Assembly (NCBI GenBank): GCA_019677205.1
Contig: JAAMXY010001322.1
Span: 1-64,000, forward strand
From: Pinguiococcus pyrenoidosus
Taxonomy: Eukaryota > Sar > Pinguiophyceae > Pinguiochrysidales > Pinguiochrysidaceae
DNA: 64,000 nucleotides
Direction of reading: 5' to 3'
The position numbers were made by a program, and so were the translations under genes. Shown one piece after another: positions 10,401-20,500 of this stretch. The first letter of the stretch is position 1. Each line of letters begins with the position of its first letter. Below the pieces are notes generated by a model. The model did no database searches. It saw nothing but the letters and a program-made list of their open reading frames with translations, and was not told where the DNA came from.

Positions 10401-12303
10401 GGCCGCCGATGATGATGCCGACGCCGGCGCCGAAGCCTATGAATTCAGTGCCGACCCAGATGTCCGGGCAGCGGAGAAGAAGCTCCGCCGCCTGGTGCGC
10501 CTGGAACAGCGTGGTGGGCGACTGGCGCCGGCGCACGTACAGGCCATCTTCGAGCGCTACGACCCCCAAAGCACGGGCACCGTCGTCCGCTCCGACTTTG
10601 TGCTGTGCCTCATGGAGCTGGGCCTGAGTCTCTACGGACGAGAGGCTTCTGGCGGGACCAAGTCGGGCAAGGACCGCGTGCGCCGGAGACAGATGAAGCA
10701 GCTGCAGCGCACGAGGCTGGGCCACAGCCTCCTTCCTGAGCGGCAGCGCACGGCGCTGGCACGGAAGCTGCTGCAGTACGCGGAAGGCAGCGTCGAGCGG
10801 CGCCTCATCACGGCCGGTCTCAGCGATGAGATGGAGGCGCTCAGCCTGCTCCGTTGGTACCGCGAGGGCCGCAAGAAGCAGGTGGTGCGGTCCCTGCTGA
10901 CGCAAAGCCTCACGCACGACGTGCACGTGTTCCCCCGCTTCGGCCAGACCGAGTGGTTCGAGTTCCCCCTCAAGAACCCTTTCGACCACGAAGACAACTT
11001 CCGCATCGAGCTGGACGACCCCGACGTGCGCATCGTGACCCGCGCGCCCGAGTGGGCCTTCCTGCGCAAGCACGTGCCACCCTGCGCCGGAAGCTGTCCG
11101 CCGCAGCAGGTCGAGGCAGACATGGTGTACCTGAACCCCGAGGCGCCGGAGGGCGAGCGGCACCAAGTAAGCCTCCTCCCGCTGGAGAGAATCCGCGTTC
11201 CCTTTGCGGTGCTTCAGCTGGAGGCCAAGCCGAAGGACGACAGGGTGGTGACCATCTCGTTCCGTTCGCACACGCACGGCCAGGTGGTGGCGCTGCTGAA
11301 GGTCCACGTGCATCCTAGGCGGCAGGTGGTCCATCGCAGCTTCACCTTCAGCGCTGGTGAGGGCGAAGTACTGCGGCGATGCGTGCAGCTGGTCTACGAC
11401 GGCTCGCAGCCGGGCATCGGGGTGCCCGTCGACCCGGAAGGCGTCGCCTTCGGGCAGCAGCACGTGAGCAACTTCGACTTCTTCGGCACGCGGCCGCCAC
11501 AGACGGCACTGTTCATCCACACGGTAGACTTGGGCCTCAACCGGGTGGTGGTCGAGTGGAAGGAGGGCGCCAACGGACCCGGCACCAACCCGGAGGTCTG
11601 GATCAAGTACCGCGTGCCGGCCTTCCCGGGCCACGGCGAGTTCTACGTGCTGCTCTACAAGGATCCGCACCAGGCCGTCCTCCAAGAGCTGTGGCACGTC
11701 AGTGTGAACGCCCGGCTGCGCCTGGACGTGCACGCCACCGCCGGCCAGTCCGTCGCCACCGACCTCGTCGTCCGCGGGGACTCCTTCACCCGCCGCGTCA
11801 AGGCCTTCTCGTCGCTGCCCAAGGAGGTGTCCTTCGACCAGCTGGGGGAGTTCGTGCTGGTCCCCGGCGCGTACAACCGGATCGGCATGAGGTACTGCCC
11901 CACCGGCCTGAGCAGCGTGACCAAGAGGATCCAAGTCCACCTGATTGACGCCGACACCCACCAGCTGGTGTGCGGCTGGATCGCGACGGCCACGATCTCG
12001 GCCCCGGTGGTCACGCGCACCTTCGACGTCGACGTCAGCATCGACTGCGAGTCGAGCAAGCGAGTACCCTACTCCAACCCGTGGTCGCGACACCGCACCT
12101 TCAAGCTCGTGTCGAGCAATCCGGCCTTGGTCCGCCCGCGAGCCAACCGCCTCGATGTGGAGCCGCGCGCGCAGGCCTACATCCGCCTCGCGCTGAATGG
12201 CGAGAGCATCGACGCGGGAGATCTGCACGAAGTCCTACTCTTCGTGAACGACGAGGAAGACAACACGGAAGAGTGCTTCCTGCTTAGACTGCGAGGCGTG
12301 TGA
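4486..12303 (+). CDS. NPHP4: Nephrocystin-4 (ciliary transition zone) with internal EF-hand array
   Basis: One uninterrupted exon of 2605 residues. The start is the ATG at 4486 in a strong GCCACCATGA context. NPHP4/POC10 is a structural protein of the ciliary transition zone. Residues about 60-560 carry NPHP4-type landmarks: RLFFGNTWMG, GVYGSLEVLAGTPRYL, and the segment REIRFGLHNGHSL. The C-terminal part (about 2150-2605) carries the NPHP4 Ig-like/MSP-like region and ends with VPYSNPWSRHRTFKLVSSN and LLFVNDEEDNTEECF, close to the animal protein's end. Between them, about residues 1177-2040, sit at least eight canonical or near-canonical EF-hand loops, for example DEDGDGELTKDEL, LDADHSGSVDFAEF, LDKDHSGSIDIAEL, FDTDNRGRISTTQF, LDSDSSGFIDLEEF, MDEDGNGTVDVDEF. 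As far as I know, animal NPHP4 (about 1426 aa) has none, which explains the extra length. An acidic Ser/Asp-rich linker occurs at about 610-690. Identity as NPHP4 rests on motif recall at both ends. Confidence 0.88.
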   Translation: MSDSSDDASGRPASSQRRPKRRKPRRARKKSLHASPEGSGRDASRGFLVENAAAARERRWLVLSRRFAENVVSLGDVPAAVRPSEARRLHGYFLCVQRVNNWHVPEPLKARISRNNHSLRYSISLSLFHTSSRLFFGNTWMGDAAHRQSCAEVLNEHHVRSFDFNEAVYLLSRLEDKSCILVVELVATEYDDERGFAIEQFGCGWTFVQPFEPQNLRAGVYGSLEVLAGTPRYLSQASSHELQNLEELKARALTEVEVRYSLKRHDSLVRARRLLQENELVSAWDYVPGLARTAVPSPKEFGQDAESKLEGTELPCIGAEIVEQSDRITAAPRKPHLAVSFTLRVSDVYVIIPSRNQFERRLAEAATLRVPSRTLDLTIEKRGVICCPKNESISMNAKGDVGRIITREIRFGLHNGHSLVLPNEWKRIALREDENDGDIASLLVPDEEAHDTVSLPGYVKDPSLALIAVLAYEVEVTSRDSKKERDKSLAAKAASGALMKSMEFKTVWIVAGCSAFVPYDGKKLSLHTCAGDPVAPMELNLRIDDSVRSVTNEYVYVPEHEDESASVNSVPVRRGEGSIPMGRVVMFRLDAFSSKGKKALDDEGPFDDRDVEEVYDIEYPSSGTDHGSDSDASSKSDDEESLEAIVDYGSVSEGSRGAGGGEEDSQSLASSEDLRRKSRYRGYADSITDSNASVPDGWRTRDDPRGRTGRHTKYTIEEPRELHPEAFRTTALGVGQSGLPAAQNALTLSRAARAALTANGFHQMTNLDSFQKYAVQQGPSITYAGVKLLGSNKYDHDVVRSLQMGDFDKDRELRDEKALNAITVQFAALRAVHPSFVMPSAVFCSFQFYNCRPTRTERMLVRQPRGQHSSPHRHTSHQGHDLCMLAGTSHGAPLPIRFDVDLSTVLVREAHHFLDYLAYQALHVDVFDATSLIHIGTAAVPLRPLLRAGKSSANLDLEVDVVSPLGLYDDSIALALGMQPQNSAAAGTITCRLQILLANFGEDGKGRQGIASAVPPEYQSTLGDSPDDGDAGDVEAKRDDAGWRTTTFSRAKPTTRGRRRPMMKTRARPLAETDPELAGLLRDVRSRAEEKGEDAIAPHRTFGGRGTEDAGTLSTDEVQLLCRRFRHEMKTRVCYKGRLLQLLDVPDFRRMERRFLQLLSAAERQHHTGLDAMFSVFDEDGDGELTKDELDKALRKYVPGLWADDQQRAAFLGYLWRTMTFDDAKVMRLKEFTSYVRNKQKKDAPRLAARLAKVLEKAEQLGHDLLAVFSLLDADHSGSVDFAEFLQGLQNMGIVRLGFVESDIRQVFDMLDKDHSGSIDIAELFTLMNRKYTPQYALESRLKKFFAKLDAEGVKAEEMYQLLDKRGNGQLRIDELDAGLRDMGILEELSLTAQEVKTLLRRAFDGDDLGDVSLSEFLRFLGKTPTREKPARHALEKQLRQLVCAPNIDVSKVIDRMVESFAEPKDLLRRQLESGDAERSGLVSLGFFDEVLRKQGVTLEDKDKAALASKLEADSEDRIRYRKFLEAKAKNEAASLLEDLSPSAREEVTALLARDRDLEDDLHLIPREYLKDCFSAVDVKDPSGKDVEEVLSRCGKDGKLDVKLFGKYLTELEGHGSPREDDSVSVAESNFFTILRNSGMDIEAIFRVFDTDNRGRISTTQFHAGLREIGSRSLLSLDEAHVNELLDRLDSDSSGFIDLEEFKKWYQRGGHSRKGNRSPARFMSTDAKRVTKKLHDALELVEKSGTAVDTCFRGLCHRSKAMSKDVLLRGLREIGISHITDHEAQEIITYMDEDGNGTVDVDEFLDWYYRRGTHGSSGKTARATAQHESQGDDGAGTNNIFGSSQDLSDRQLSKKLQAVFADFENRGGQRLEDLFAALLRRRRRATLSDGEEDTKQDMTLSANSGGRVATEEVLRRLEEIDENGVLPHRLDMDVADVKQRVRTLLRDFEYDGDGRVSLPRLLRFFRGERVAAAADDDADAGAEAYEFSADPDVRAAEKKLRRLVRLEQRGGRLAPAHVQAIFERYDPQSTGTVVRSDFVLCLMELGLSLYGREASGGTKSGKDRVRRRQMKQLQRTRLGHSLLPERQRTALARKLLQYAEGSVERRLITAGLSDEMEALSLLRWYREGRKKQVVRSLLTQSLTHDVHVFPRFGQTEWFEFPLKNPFDHEDNFRIELDDPDVRIVTRAPEWAFLRKHVPPCAGSCPPQQVEADMVYLNPEAPEGERHQVSLLPLERIRVPFAVLQLEAKPKDDRVVTISFRSHTHGQVVALLKVHVHPRRQVVHRSFTFSAGEGEVLRRCVQLVYDGSQPGIGVPVDPEGVAFGQQHVSNFDFFGTRPPQTALFIHTVDLGLNRVVVEWKEGANGPGTNPEVWIKYRVPAFPGHGEFYVLLYKDPHQAVLQELWHVSVNARLRLDVHATAGQSVATDLVVRGDSFTRRVKAFSSLPKEVSFDQLGEFVLVPGAYNRIGMRYCPTGLSSVTKRIQVHLIDADTHQLVCGWIATATISAPVVTRTFDVDVSIDCESSKRVPYSNPWSRHRTFKLVSSNPALVRPRANRLDVEPRAQAYIRLALNGESIDAGDLHEVLLFVNDEEDNTEECFLLRLRGV

Positions 12304-12808
12304 GAGAGATACACCAGCAACGCAATTGACTCGCTACGTTTCATCTTGCTGCCAGCGTGCTGGGTGCCCTCTTTCACTCTGGTCCTGCACGTCGATCCTG
12401 CAGCTCTCCCATGCTTCTACGATAGCTTTGGCGACACTCGCGAGGGGTTGCACAACACCCTGATGGCGCAAGACACAAAGTCACCCAACTCCGGGGCTTT
12501 TGCACGAGGTTAGGTTGGCCTCTGTCCGGAGGGTTGGCCTCTGTCCAGAGGCTTGGCATCTGTCCGGAGGCTTGGCATTTGTCCCGATACTACCTGATAG
12601 GTAGGTACCAGTGTTAGCTCGGTGTAGAAGTACCGCCTTTTCCCTACTTCTGTACTCCACTCGAGGCCTCTCTAGCTCTTTTCAAGAGGCGTGTCAGCGA
12701 ATTCGCAAGAAGACCGGATCTTTTTGAGGTTCGGGGGGCTCAGAAGCGCGCGCCGATCATCGCGCGCCCCGTGCCCGTTTCGGTCTGCAGCTTTTGCGCG
12801 CTTCAAAC
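12304..12808. other. Intergenic region between NPHP4 and M1 aminopeptidase
   Basis: About 500 bases between two genes on the same strand. It should hold the NPHP4 3' end and the aminopeptidase promoter. It contains a four-copy 19-bp tandem repeat, listed separately. No coding frame is convincing. Confidence 0.5.
12512..12587 (+). repeat. 19-bp tandem repeat, four copies
   Basis: Four head-to-tail 19-bp units of the form GG(T/C)TTGGC(C/A)T(C)TGTCC(G/A)GA, at 12512-12530, 12531-12549, 12550-12568 and 12569-12587, differ by a few substitutions each. They lie about 220 bases upstream of the aminopeptidase ATG. They could be a minisatellite or a repeated regulatory element. Confidence 0.85.
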
Positions 12809-15633
12809 ATGTCTGAGCCTGTGCTGCTTCCGAGCGCTTTGGAGCCGCGGCACTACACCTTGCGTATTGAACCGGATCTGGAGCGCTTCACTTTCGCTGG
12901 CGAAGCGCGCATCGCGTTGGATGTGGTCAGTGCCACGAGCGAGGTGGTGTTCCACAGCAAGGAGCTTCTGATCCGGGATGCGGCAGTCAGCTTCGACGGC
13001 GAGACGGCTGCTGCGAAGTCCATCTCCTTCGATGTCAAGCTCACGACGTGCACGCTCACGCTGGACAAAGAGCTCCCTGCGAACGCAGAAGCGGTCCTGA
13101 CCGTGCGCTACCAGGGCGACCTCAACAATCAGATGGCCGGCTTCTATCGCAGCCACTACACCGCAGCCAACGGCGAGAAGAAGATCATGGGCTCCACGCA
13201 GTTCGAGGCCCTGGACGCCCGCCGTGCGTTTCCGTGCTGGGACGAACCGGCGCGGAAGGCGGTCTTCGACCTCACGCTGGTCGTGCCCAGCGACCTCACG
13301 TGCTTCAGCAACATGCCAGAGAAGGAGGTGGCTGTCATCCAAGAAGGGCGCAAGCGCGTGGTCACCTTCATGTCCACGCCGCAGATGTCCACCTATCTTC
13401 TCGCCTTCTGCGTGGGCGAGTTCGACTACGTCCAGCAGCGCACCGAGAACGGCGTGCTCGTCAAGGTGTACACCCCTCCGGGCAAGAGCTCCTCGGGCAC
13501 GTATGCCCTCGATATCGCCTGCCGGTGCCTCGACCTGTACGACGGCTTCTTCGGCCTCCGCTATCCGCTCCCCAAGCTCGACATGGTCGCCATCCCCGAG
13601 TTCGCCATGGGAGCCATGGAAAACTGGGGATTGGTCACCTACCGAATGGTCGACCTCCTCATCGATCCGGTGCTCGCCTCGCCGCAGCAGAGGCAGCGTG
13701 TCGCGACCGTGGTCAACCATGAGCTCGCGCATCAGTGGTAAGCAGCACCCGCCTCCACGCTTCCAAGCGGAACAGCTTTCGCTGGCTTTCGTGGTTGTTG
13801 GGACCTTGTCTGACCCGCCTTTTCGTGCTTGCGGAGGTTCGGAAACCTGGTCACCATGAAGTGGTGGGACGACCTGTGGCTCAACGAAGGCTTCGCGACG
13901 TGGACGGAGACCTACGCGAACAGCGTTCTCTTTCCCGAGTGGAAGATGTGGGAGCAGTTCACTAGCAACACGCAGGCGGCCGCTCTCCGCTTGGACTCGC
14001 TGAGGAGCAGCCACCCGATCCAAGTACCGATCAACCACGCGGAGGAGGTCGAAGAAGTCTTCGACGCGATTTCCTACTGCAAAGGGTGCAGCGTCGTCCG
14101 CATGGCTCATGCCGTGCTGGGCGCGGAGAACTTCCAGAAAGGACTTCAAGCATACATGCAGACTCACAAGTACGAGAACGCCGTGACCACCGATCTTTGG
14201 AACGCCTGGGCGAAGGAGTCGGGACTCCCCATCGCCGAGATCATGTCCAGCTGGACGATGCAGATGGGATTTCCCCTCCTCACCGTCAAGCTGGAGGACG
14301 GGAAGGCCCAGGTCAGCCAGCGTTGGTTCCTCAGTGATGGCAGCATTCCCACCGAGGAGGAACAGAAGAGGTGGGTGGTGCCTCTTCTCTTCGGAACGAA
14401 AGCTGGGTGCACGGAGGGCACACCAGAGCTGATGCGGGACACCGAGCACACCATTGAGCTTCCGGCGGATTTCGGATTCTTCAAGCTCAACTGGGGCCAG
14501 CACGTGCCCCTCCGCGTGCAGTACGACGATGACCTTGTTTTCATGCTCTGTGCTGCGATCGAAGCGGGGGACGTGCCCGCCGGAGACCGTGCCGGGTTCC
14601 TCGCCGACTGCGTGGCGCTCACGAAAGCGCGCCTCCTGGCTCCCGAGCGACTGGTCGCCATTCTGCGGGCGTTCAGCAAGGAGCGCGACTCCACCGTGTG
14701 GGACTCGATGAGCTCCGCCTTTGCCTTGCTCAGCGGTGCCTTGATCAACCAGATCGGCGGTGCGTGCGGTGACAAGTGGCTCAGCTTCGTGGCCAACATG
14801 GTGGCGCCGGCGATTGCTGAGATCGGCTGGGACGCGAAGGAGTCCGATGCGCACCTCACGAAGGTGTGTCCCTTGTCTCCACCCACAAGGCACAAAAGCG
14901 AGATGCCTTGCAAGCTCGCCGGAAACAAGTTGTCTAAAACTTCTCTTGAACGCTGCAGACCCTGCGCGGGACGCTCTTCGGACTGGCTGGCAAGTACTGT
15001 GCTTCGGACGAGGCGCTGATGGCCGAGGCCAAGCGAAGGTTCTCCGTCCTTCTTGACCAAGAAGCGTCCGACGAGGCCAAGGCAAAAGCAGTGCCCACCG
15101 AGCTGCGCGTCTCTCTCATGCAGATGGTCATGCGGAGCGGCGGCGAAGAGGAGTTTGAGGGTATGATGAAGCTGTTCTCGTCCACCGACGACAACCAGGC
15201 CCAGAAAGAAGTCATGCAGTGCGTCGGGCTCACCAAGGACGCAGCTCTCCGGGCACGGGTGCTGGCTTGGGCCATATCCGGCGCGCTCAAGCTGCAGGAC
15301 TTCTTCTACGCCTTCGCTGGTGTGACCGGCTCCGGCAAGGAAGGAATGCAGCAGTGCTGGACCTTCTACAAGGACAACTTCCAGCAGATCAAGGAGATGC
15401 TGGCCACCGCCAGTCCCTCCCTGATGTCGGCGGTGATTGTGTACTCCACGATGGGTGCCGCTTCGAATGAGATGGCAGACGAGATCGAGGCCTTCTTCCA
15501 GGAGCACAGCCTCCCGCAGAATAGTCGCCGGATCACCCAGCTGCTGGAGTCCGTTCGGTCCCTGGCAGGCTTCACGGACGCGGTTCGTCAGAGTCCTCTA
15601 GCCGATCCGAACGTGGACTTTGCCGCCGTGTAG
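12809..15633 (+). CDS. M1-family zinc aminopeptidase (puromycin-sensitive type)
   Basis: It removes N-terminal residues from peptides, probably in the cytosol since no signal peptide is visible. Three exons, 12809-13737, 13837-14863 and 14959-15633, give 876 residues, the usual length for puromycin-sensitive aminopeptidase (PSA/NPEPPS). The substrate-binding GAMEN motif is at residues 268-272. The zinc motif HELAH is at 304-308, followed 18 residues later by the third ligand Glu327 in WLNEGFATW. The N-terminal beta domain begins almost at once (ALEPRHYTLRIEPDLERFTF). The C-terminal ERAP1_C-like helical domain is complete. Intron 1 splits the Trp codon right after the zinc motif, so the active site is only complete after splicing. 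The start ATG is chosen because it gives the family-typical N-terminus. PSA versus other M1 members is inferred from length and motif spacing. Confidence 0.94.
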
Positions 15634-16005
15634 CTTGGTCCTGTCGAGTCTGAGGGAGGGAGCGTGCAAAGTGGAGGAAGACGCTCGGAAGAGGGGCGTC
15701 CCAAGAGGAAGCTGGATCAGATCCTTTCGACCCGGAGTGCTCAACAACAGAACGTCTTCTTCGCAAAGCGCGTTTAAAACACAACCGGACACAGTGCAGA
15801 GTGCTGACTTGCTTCGAAGCGAAGCATGGACCCTTTGGCTTCCCACGTGCGCCGCATTTGCTCTTGTGGCTCTGGCCGTGGGCCATTTCACGATCGTCTC
15901 AATCATCAATCGCCACCGCCGAGATCCGATGCACGAACACAACCGCAGCAACCGCAGCAACTGCTGCAAGCGCAGCAAGGACTGGACCTGGGGAGGCGTC
16001 ATCGC
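15634..16005. other. Convergent intergenic region
   Basis: 372 bases between the aminopeptidase stop and the stop of the minus-strand membrane-protein gene. A short GCAGCAACCGCAGCAACTGC stretch near 15945 is locally repetitive. Nothing else recognisable is seen. Confidence 0.45.
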
Positions 16006-16921
16006 CTACTTGTGCGACTTCGCAGTCTCATAGTGCGCCACGACAGCCTGCGCGCGGTTGTCGATGATCACGATGGTGGAAACACTCACGATTAGGACGA
16101 AGGAGGCGACAGCGATGGCGACGTATCCGAGCGTGGCCGGGAGCTGGATTGTCATGTACAGCACGATGGCCAGGAAGGTGAACACGGTGATGAAGAAGAA
16201 GGGCACGTAGATGAGCGTGATTAGCCTGTGCAAGCTCACGAGTCAGCGTCCGACAGTTCCGCCATCGCTGCCAAAGGGCCGATCCAACTTACGGCGTCGG
16301 TCCGATCGCCGCGACGGTGGCCACGGCGAGCTCTCTGGGAACCAGGCACATGTCCATGTATCTACGCAGCACAAGAAGCCGCGCACTGTGAGCCTTCTTC
16401 GAAGCTGGGATGCGGCAGTTGCAGGTGGTGCGCCTTACATGCGAGACGTAATGACCACGCTGGAGAAGCAGAGGATGGTGGCCAGCGCGCAGATCAACGT
16501 GTAGGCATCCTTGGCCTTCTCGCCGTGGTTCGCGTACAGATTGTCGTCCCGGGCATCCAGATCGAAGCCCGACTCCCCGAACAGGAAGGACATGAGCAGG
16601 GCGGCCAGCACGCCCATGGTCGTCGTCATGCCACCGACGGTGTCCAGCACGCTGTCCGGCGAAGCTTGCCCGATCAACGGCGCCCACATCTCGCCAAACG
16701 CGATCGGCGCTTTCTTCGTGACCGCCACGCTGCAGTGGCACCAAAGGAGGAAGACGGGGTGAGGCGGCCAGGCAAGAAACACCGAAACCGTGGTGAGTGG
16801 AAATCTGGGAGAAAGCGCACCCCAAGAACTTGTCCGTGGTGATGGCCGCGGCAACGCTCGCGTCCGAGTGCTCCATCGGCTCCGCATCCACCTTCCGCGT
16901 AATCTTGTTCTCCTTCAGCAT
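16006..16921 (-). CDS. Small multi-pass membrane protein of unknown function
   Basis: Four exons read on the minus strand: 16921-16821, 16729-16439, 16361-16293 and 16225-16006. Frames match at every GT-AG junction and give 226 residues. The acceptor of exon 3 has an alternative about 24 nt upstream in the same frame. There are four or five hydrophobic stretches: around residues 65-85 (GGMTTTMGVLAALLMSFLF), 112-130, possibly 138-150, 155-180 (LITLIYVPFFFITVFTFLAI) and 185-208. The N-terminus is charged and cytosolic-like. I do not recognise the family. The gene is divergent from the CAP-Gly phosphatase gene, with about 680 bases between the ATGs. The start ATG at 16921 is the first in frame, but a further upstream exon cannot be excluded. 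Confidence 0.6.
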
Positions 16922-17597
16922 CTTCGTCCTCCAGAGCTCCAGAGTTCGCCGTTGTTCAGCGGCGCCAAACGTCTGGAACAGAGAGTGCTCTGCGGGAGGA
17001 TCCGCAGATGCGCCGCCGTGCACTGCTTTTCACAAGGTCTTCTAAAGTCCGCACCGGCGCTGGGATTGAACGGGTCGATTGGCCGAGCCGCGATCTCCGA
17101 TCTTTGCGGCAATACGGCCGTCCGCGGACGGTGTTGATTGGTTCTTCGGTTGCCGTTCCAAAATTTGGGGCTCATTCTGGTGAGCTTGGTTGGTTACAAG
17201 AGCAAACAATTCCGTGTTTTCGCATTGCTGTAGCATGTCACCCTTCGATCTTCCTTGATATCCTGCTGGACGAGCGCACCAGTCGGGTCGTTACACCGGC
17301 TTCGGAACGCTTTGTTTGGCTCGGCGGATCGATCCGGTCATCCAATTGGGTCCGCCTCCGTGTTGTAGGCGGGTGCTTTAGCCGGATTGGGCCGTCGCGG
17401 CGTTTTTCCCGCCGTTAGCGCGTCTGCCGACGACGGTGAGGACCGGCGCGCCGTGCATCAACGACAAGTTCTGGCAGAAGCGCGTCGGCGATCTGCGTAG
17501 TTTGGCGGGAGATCGCGACGGATTCAGCGCGGCGCTTGTGCAAGCGACCGCGCACGGACGCGGCCATTGGCGGCAACAAGTTCACGCGCGGATCGGG
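16922..17597. other. Divergent intergenic region (membrane protein / CAP-Gly phosphatase)
   Basis: This is the shared upstream region of two divergently transcribed genes. It is locally less GC-rich around 17150-17300 and contains ATTGG boxes (CCAAT type), for example near 17135. There is no convincing gene in it. The first exon of either gene may lie further into this region than annotated. Confidence 0.4.
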
Positions 17598-20500
17598 ATG
17601 ACGGACGCCCAGACGGGCGGGGGGACGGCGTTCTCGCATGGCGCAGACCTGGAGGTCGGCCAGAACGTGATGGTGGACCGCGTGCATCCTGGGGTGCGTG
17701 CCATCCTGCTCCGATTCTGAAGCGGTTTTGCCGAGATCGACCCATCCCGGTGTCTGTTGGCTGGCCGAGACGGCCTCTTCTGCGCAGCTGACGGGTGGAA
17801 AATCGCCGTGAAATCGACAGGTTATTCGGTTCATCGGGGCTGTGCAGGGCGGGCGGGGGAGCAGAGGCCCTCGGATCATGGTCGGGGTGGAGCTGAGAGA
17901 AGCGCTGGGATCGTCGGATGGATCTATCCACGGCGTGCAGTACTTCAAAGTCGACAAGGAGAAAGGCGTGTTCGTCAAGCCCCATCGGGTCATCCCAGAG
18001 GAGGCCTTTGCGCACAGCGAGGAAGGCGAGGACCAGAACAGCCGCACGTGGAACAAGCTGGACAGCCTGAATGAGCAGCTGTCCTTGCAACGGTACGGGG
18101 TCCTCCGCTGCATCCTCCGACTCCCCTGCCACTCCCTCGCCTCCTTCTTTTCCCCTCCTTTTGCTCCCGCGAGCGGGCTGGAGATTCCGAGCCGGATGGT
18201 CTGACCCGCGATGCCGCTTCCTAGATCGCTACAGTTCCAAACGGTCTTCGGCGACGAAGACCACTCGGAACAAGATGGGGACGAGCAGCGCCTCCAGGAG
18301 GTCATCGAGAACCTCAACGTGGAAACCAACTACGATGGGCCGCGGCTCACCTGGCCGCTGACCGTGGAGAATGCGCTGCATGTGCTCGAGCACTTCAAGG
18401 AAGGGCGGAAGATACACAGCAAGTACCTGCTCTCGGTGACGCACAAGGCCTACAAGATCCTGAGCGAGGAAGAGAACGTGCAGCGCATCAGCATCCCGGA
18501 GAACGCCAAGCTCACCGTGGTCGGAGACATCCACGGACAGCTGCAAGACCTCTACTCCATCTTCACCATCAATGGCCTCCCCAGTCCCGAGAACATCTAC
18601 CTCTTCAACGGAGACTTCGTGGATCGCGGGCCGAGAGGCGTCGAGGTGCTCACGTCGATCCTCATTTTCAAGCTGCTCTTCCCGAGGGCCGTCTTCCTCA
18701 ACAGAGGCAACCACGAGACTCGGCAGCAGAACCGGACGATGGGCTTCGAGGAGGAGGTGCTCCTGAAGTACGAGGGGCCGATCGGGCGCACGATTCTCAC
18801 CTTCATCCACGCCCTCTTCGACCAACTTCCGCTGTGCGCGATCGCCCAGGAGAAGATCTTCGTCCTCCACGGCGGCCTCTTTCCCCAGGACGGTGTAACG
18901 CTAGAGCACATCAGGGGCATGAACAGAAAGCGAGAACCACCGATTCACTCTCCCGTGTTTGAAGACGCCATCTACGAGGCGATGCTCTGGTCGGATCCGC
19001 GGGAGACGACGGGTCGGCACATCAGCGCGCGCGGGGCGGGGATAGAGTTTGGTGAGGATGTCACCCACGAGTTCCTGAGAACCAACCGGATGGCCCTCGT
19101 CATTCGCTCGCATGAGTGCGTCCACGAAGGCTTCACGCTCTTGCACTCCGGTCGGCTGATCACGTTGTTCTCGGCCTCGCGCTACTGCGGCCTGCAGACG
19201 AACAAGGGCGCTTTCCTGACGATTGGCGACAGCCTGCAGCCGGAGATCCAGCAGTTCTACGCTCACTCGCTGGAGGATTCGCACTGGGAGGCCCCCTCCA
19301 CGGATCAGCTGGACGCCCGCCTCGAGCAGGAAACCATCAGCATGATCGTGGAGCGCATTGTGGACTCGAAACCCAGCTTGTTCTGGCACTACTCGCGCAT
19401 CGATGGCAAGAGAAAAGGCGTGGTCAGCGTAGAGGAATGGGCGCAAGGGTTGAAGCTCGTTCTGCAGCTGGACCTGCCGTACATTAACTACCAGACAAGG
19501 CTTGCCGACGCGGAGGCTGACGGCTCCATCAACTACACGAAGTTCCTGGAGCGGTACCGCGTGGAGATTGGTGACTCGGCTGGAATGCGGGACTTCCAGG
19601 CGAGGGTGATGGATGATATCTGCGAGCAAATGTTCTTGGCGATGGGCGCCAGTACCCTGGATGCCGCCTTCGAAGTCTTCGACGCCGATGAAGATGGGTT
19701 CATCGAGTACGAAGAGTTTGTGAAGATCCTTAAGCAGCTTGATATTGGTTTGAGCGACGCGCAGGTGTTTGAGTTGATGAGAAGCCTCGACACAGATGCT
19801 GACGGAAAGATTGATCCGGAAGGTGAGCCACGTCGCTTTCTTCCAGCCACCCTCGTGGTTATCGTTCTTACACGTTTGGGTGCTCCCTTGTAGAATTCAA
19901 GGACAAGTTTGGCACGGTGTTTGCGCGTCAGCAGCTCAGACGATCGGGGGATGTCAGCTGCGACGAGGAGGGAGACTCGGAGGGCGGCGGAGACGGTACC
20001 GAATCGGATGATATCAGGAAGGTCCGCGTCAAGATCGGCGCCCTGCTGGTGCTGCACAGCGGTTCAAACCTCCGCGACGCCTTCCAGCATGTGTATGCCT
20101 TCGCGGCCGGCGACGAGGCGGTGGCGGGAGCGCGCCAGGGGGCGACGTCTCCGCACGTCAGCAGGGATGAGCTGCACAAGTTCCTGATACACATTGGCGC
20201 GCACAGCATCGTTGATGGCGACGAGGAGCACTTCAGGACCTACATCGACTCGGTCGACACCGACTCGGATGGCTCAATCAGCTGGGTTGAGTTCGAGAGA
20301 GCGTTCAGCATGCACTCCACCAGGCGTCCAGCGGTGCCGCAACCTGGGATAGGCGACTGGCAGAACAACGTGCTGCAGCAAATGGCGAACTTCTTCTTCC
20401 AGAACAGGGCGCATCTGGCGAGCACGTTCCGATCCTTTGACAAGAACAACGACGGCGAGATCAGTGACGAGGAGTGGATGGAGAGCATGCTGAAGATCAA

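Noticed and set aside
10096-12228. 710-codon minus-strand open frame
   Set aside because: Antisense shadow of the NPHP4 C-terminal half. No recognisable motif, and the plus frame is clearly conserved.
12803-15085. 760-codon minus-strand open frame
   Set aside because: It runs antisense across the M1 aminopeptidase exons and introns. The plus strand carries the zinc-binding and GAMEN motifs.
17415-18329. Minus-strand open frame over the phosphatase 5' exons
   Set aside because: The plus strand gives a CAP-Gly domain with consistent splice junctions. The minus frame has no recognisable content.
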